From: Sphaerolaimus hirsutus
Lineage: Eukaryota; Nematoda; Chromadorea; Monhysterida; Sphaerolaimidae
Length of the DNA stretch: 64,000 bases
NCBI GenBank assembly: GCA_964036195.1
Contig: OZ038453.1
Coordinates: 3,425,469 to 3,489,468 of the forward strand
Reading direction: 5' to 3'
The notes under the pieces are model-generated. The model ran no database searches. It was given only the letters and a program-made list of their open reading frames with translations, and was not told where the DNA came from. Positions within the stretch are counted from its first letter, which is position 1; the number at the start of each line of letters is the position of its first letter. The position numbers and the translations under genes are program-made. Shown piece by piece: positions 61,876-64,000 of the stretch.

Positions 61876-64000
61876 ATGTGTGTAGTGAAAGTGTGCAAAA
61901 TGGAGGTTTTTTTGGGTTTTTTAATGTGTCTCATGGTTGCAATATGCATGTGCGTCTGGCCCATCCACTCACTGCATAATGTGAAGCGTTTAAAATCTTA
62001 TTTTTTGGACAATTGGCACACGGCCAAAAATAGAAAATGGAGTAACGCAATCCATACTCTTCACATTACGCTTGTTTGTAGTAGGAAATATCGTTGGATA
62101 AATGTATTTTTTATGCTTTTCTTGTCACTTTTGGAAAAGCTGGTTATTGGCACTGAGAGTGACGTCATTACCCAGTATGTATTCCTTCTACGCTTGATCC
62201 ACCTTATAGTTATAATCGATCAATTGAAATTAGGGAAAAAACTTTTTAAACATATGTGTGTTGTAATGACGTCATCAGAGTTGCGTATCTGGTGGATTTT
62301 ATCGATCATCTTTACATGTTTTTGTGTGGTGGATGCAATAAATGATGAAACAGTTTTTGATATTCCGACATTAGATTTGGATGCTACAGGGTGTTTGACA
62401 TCCCTTACAATACTTTATCAGAATGCCAGATACCTACGTTGGAAGGGTCTGGAAGTACTTACTGCTATTCAGAACACAGGAAGTTCCGTTCTGTGTTTTG
62501 TGGAAACACATTTCAGATGTGCAACGGATGCCATTGGTATCCCAGGGTATCATGCTATCCATTCCTTTAAAACCGATATGAAGGCAGGAGGTATTTCCAT
62601 TTACATCAAAAAAGAGCTTAAGTTCAAAAATCTTGAATTCACACTAAAAGACAACATTTTGGGAATTTGCTTGTCTGATGGTCCAAACAAATTAAATATT
62701 GTTACATGCTATTTGGAAAACAACACTAAAGCTAAAAAATCTAAAACAGTTCTCGAAAAAAATAGTGAAATCCTCACAGAATTGGGAACTCTCTTTCGAA
62801 AATGCGATACGCGTAACGAAAAAATACTTATAATAGGTGATATGAATGGACATATCGGTGATGATACCCTGGGTATCACTGGCAACACTTGCGATGTGAA
62901 TAATAATGGAAAGCTGATACGGGACTGGATAGCAGCCCATGGACCTCGTGTTCATAATCGTGAGTTTCAGTACAAATGGACCTACGAAAGGAAGAATGCC
63001 AGGTCAATTATTGATCTATGTTTTTCGAACATTTTTGATAGTACTGTAGAGGGTACGGTAGATGAAAATGGTAAATATTGTCCCTTGTTATCTGATCATC
63101 ATGCTATAATTTTAAAAACTGTCTTGGGGGTAACAGGGGGTACCCGTGAAAACGATAAGTTGCACATACGTAAGCCTAGGGGTACTGAATGGGAGACGTA
63201 TGTGAAAGCAATTAACGGAAAAACTTTGGAAACATATGAATCATTTATAGAAAATGTGCACAATGCAGCCTCAAAAGCAACTGAAAATAGAGAATTAACC
63301 ACGAGTAATAGAATATCTGTACCACTTATAATAAAGAAACTACATCGTCAAATTGGGAAATTACGCAGGAAAATGCGGGTAAATTCAGATGAATTCATGG
63401 TAGACACGTTAAAAGGCTTGAAAAACGCCCTTAACAAAGAAAAAAGAAAATTGAATAAGGAGCGAAAAGATGCCTCAATTGAAAAATTGCTTTCACATAA
63501 GTCAATGGAGTTGAATATGGTGTATAAACATATTAATAAAAACTGGAAAGGTCAAAAAGTACTAACACAACTTAAAACTTTCGCAGGATCACCAGTGAAT
63601 ACCCAGGAAAAAATGAATCGAGAGATGAAAATGGCATGGGACGTCGTTATGACATCAAACCCTGGACATACTCATAATGTGAGCGTTCCACGACTTTTTC
63701 CTGAGACCGAAATAGATGATATCTGTGGTCCATTTTCATCATTTGAAATATTAGAGGGAATCAATAAGTTGAAAAATAATAAGTCTCCGGGGACAACTTC
63801 TATCTATCATGAAATGTTAAAACATCTTCCTGAATCTGGTATAAACTCATTGTTAGAAATATACAATGATTGGATAAATGGTTCGGAAATACCGGTTCAG
63901 GCAAAAGTTTGTAAAATGGTACTCTTGCACAAAAAGGGGGACCGATCAGATATAAAAAATTATCGAACACTTGGCATAAGCTGTAACGTAAAAAAACTCT
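61876..64000 (+). CDS. Retrotransposon ORF2, copy 2: APE endonuclease + RT, cut by window end
   Basis: From ATG 61876 the frame is open to the window edge. Four hydrophobic stretches precede the enzyme: LGFLMCLMVAICMCVW, INVFFMLFLSLLEKL, VFLLRLIHLIVII and WWILSIIFTCFCVVDAIN. The endonuclease begins LTILYQNARYLRW and has ETHF, GDMNGHIGD (Met for the usual Phe) and SDHHAII. The RT N-terminus with KMVLLHKKGDRSDIKNYR reaches 63960. The protein is clearly homologous to 3567-7040, but the N-terminal membrane-like region is longer and diverged. Because copy 2's frame is shared with unspliced ORF1, retention of the 61696-61765 intron would give an ORF1-ORF2 fusion. Confidence 0.88.
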   Translation, partial: MCVVKVCKMEVFLGFLMCLMVAICMCVWPIHSLHNVKRLKSYFLDNWHTAKNRKWSNAIHTLHITLVCSRKYRWINVFFMLFLSLLEKLVIGTESDVITQYVFLLRLIHLIVIIDQLKLGKKLFKHMCVVMTSSELRIWWILSIIFTCFCVVDAINDETVFDIPTLDLDATGCLTSLTILYQNARYLRWKGLEVLTAIQNTGSSVLCFVETHFRCATDAIGIPGYHAIHSFKTDMKAGGISIYIKKELKFKNLEFTLKDNILGICLSDGPNKLNIVTCYLENNTKAKKSKTVLEKNSEILTELGTLFRKCDTRNEKILIIGDMNGHIGDDTLGITGNTCDVNNNGKLIRDWIAAHGPRVHNREFQYKWTYERKNARSIIDLCFSNIFDSTVEGTVDENGKYCPLLSDHHAIILKTVLGVTGGTRENDKLHIRKPRGTEWETYVKAINGKTLETYESFIENVHNAASKATENRELTTSNRISVPLIIKKLHRQIGKLRRKMRVNSDEFMVDTLKGLKNALNKEKRKLNKERKDASIEKLLSHKSMELNMVYKHINKNWKGQKVLTQLKTFAGSPVNTQEKMNREMKMAWDVVMTSNPGHTHNVSVPRLFPETEIDDICGPFSSFEILEGINKLKNNKSPGTTSIYHEMLKHLPESGINSLLEIYNDWINGSEIPVQAKVCKMVLLHKKGDRSDIKNYRTLGISCNVKKL

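Overview
The window reads as invertebrate metazoan DNA. It has short GT-AG exons, spliceosomal introns, threonine-rich extracellular stalk exons, C-type lectin and granulin modules, and three classes of animal retroelement. I could not fix the phylum. Nothing looks prokaryotic: no operons, no ribosome binding sites, no CRISPR. I saw no tRNA or rRNA gene.

Layout. (1) 1-7040 (+) holds a non-LTR retrotransposon cut by the window edge. It has an SGNH-hydrolase-like ORF1 interrupted by apparent introns and an APE endonuclease/reverse transcriptase ORF2. A diverged second copy runs off the other end (59790-64000, +). (2) 7650-8198 (+) has two unassigned candidate exons. (3) From about 9.6 to 59.3 kb the host genes lie on the minus strand. 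A lectin gene runs from 30.2 kb down to 9.6 kb or beyond (CTLD exons, stalk exons, Thr-rich exon). A paralogous unit runs from 41.7 to 37.5 kb (CTLD, stalk, half a granulin domain). A third transcript unit runs from 55.7 to 47.07 kb: Thr-rich stalk, one transmembrane exon, long Ser/Thr/Glu-rich tail, terminal exon. Twelve exons of that unit join in phase with GT-AG sites. A defensin-like Cys-rich exon lies upstream at 59.1-59.35 kb. (4) Plus-strand retroelements sit antisense inside lectin-gene introns. They are a young, complete 12.6-kb BEL/Pao element with an env-like region fused to gag-pol (10433-23019) and a decayed Penelope-like element with an N-terminal GIY-YIG domain and a hammerhead-like core (24.7-28.9 kb). 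(5) Most remaining DNA is inverted-repeat elements, several with 8-bp target duplications (hAT type), many nested.

The most notable signal is that many introns of the minus-strand genes consist of palindromic elements. The main family has termini close to GTGCCAGTCCCAGACCCTG and is repeated about eight times. Two lectin paralogs differ in the presence and exact position of these introns, as expected if the elements create introns (introners). Two further families of unrelated sequence occupy introns of the transmembrane gene. Separately, both copies of the non-LTR element keep introns at matching positions and phases, which is unusual for an RNA-copied element.

All splice sites and domain names come from reading the sequence by eye. 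There are no transcript data behind them.
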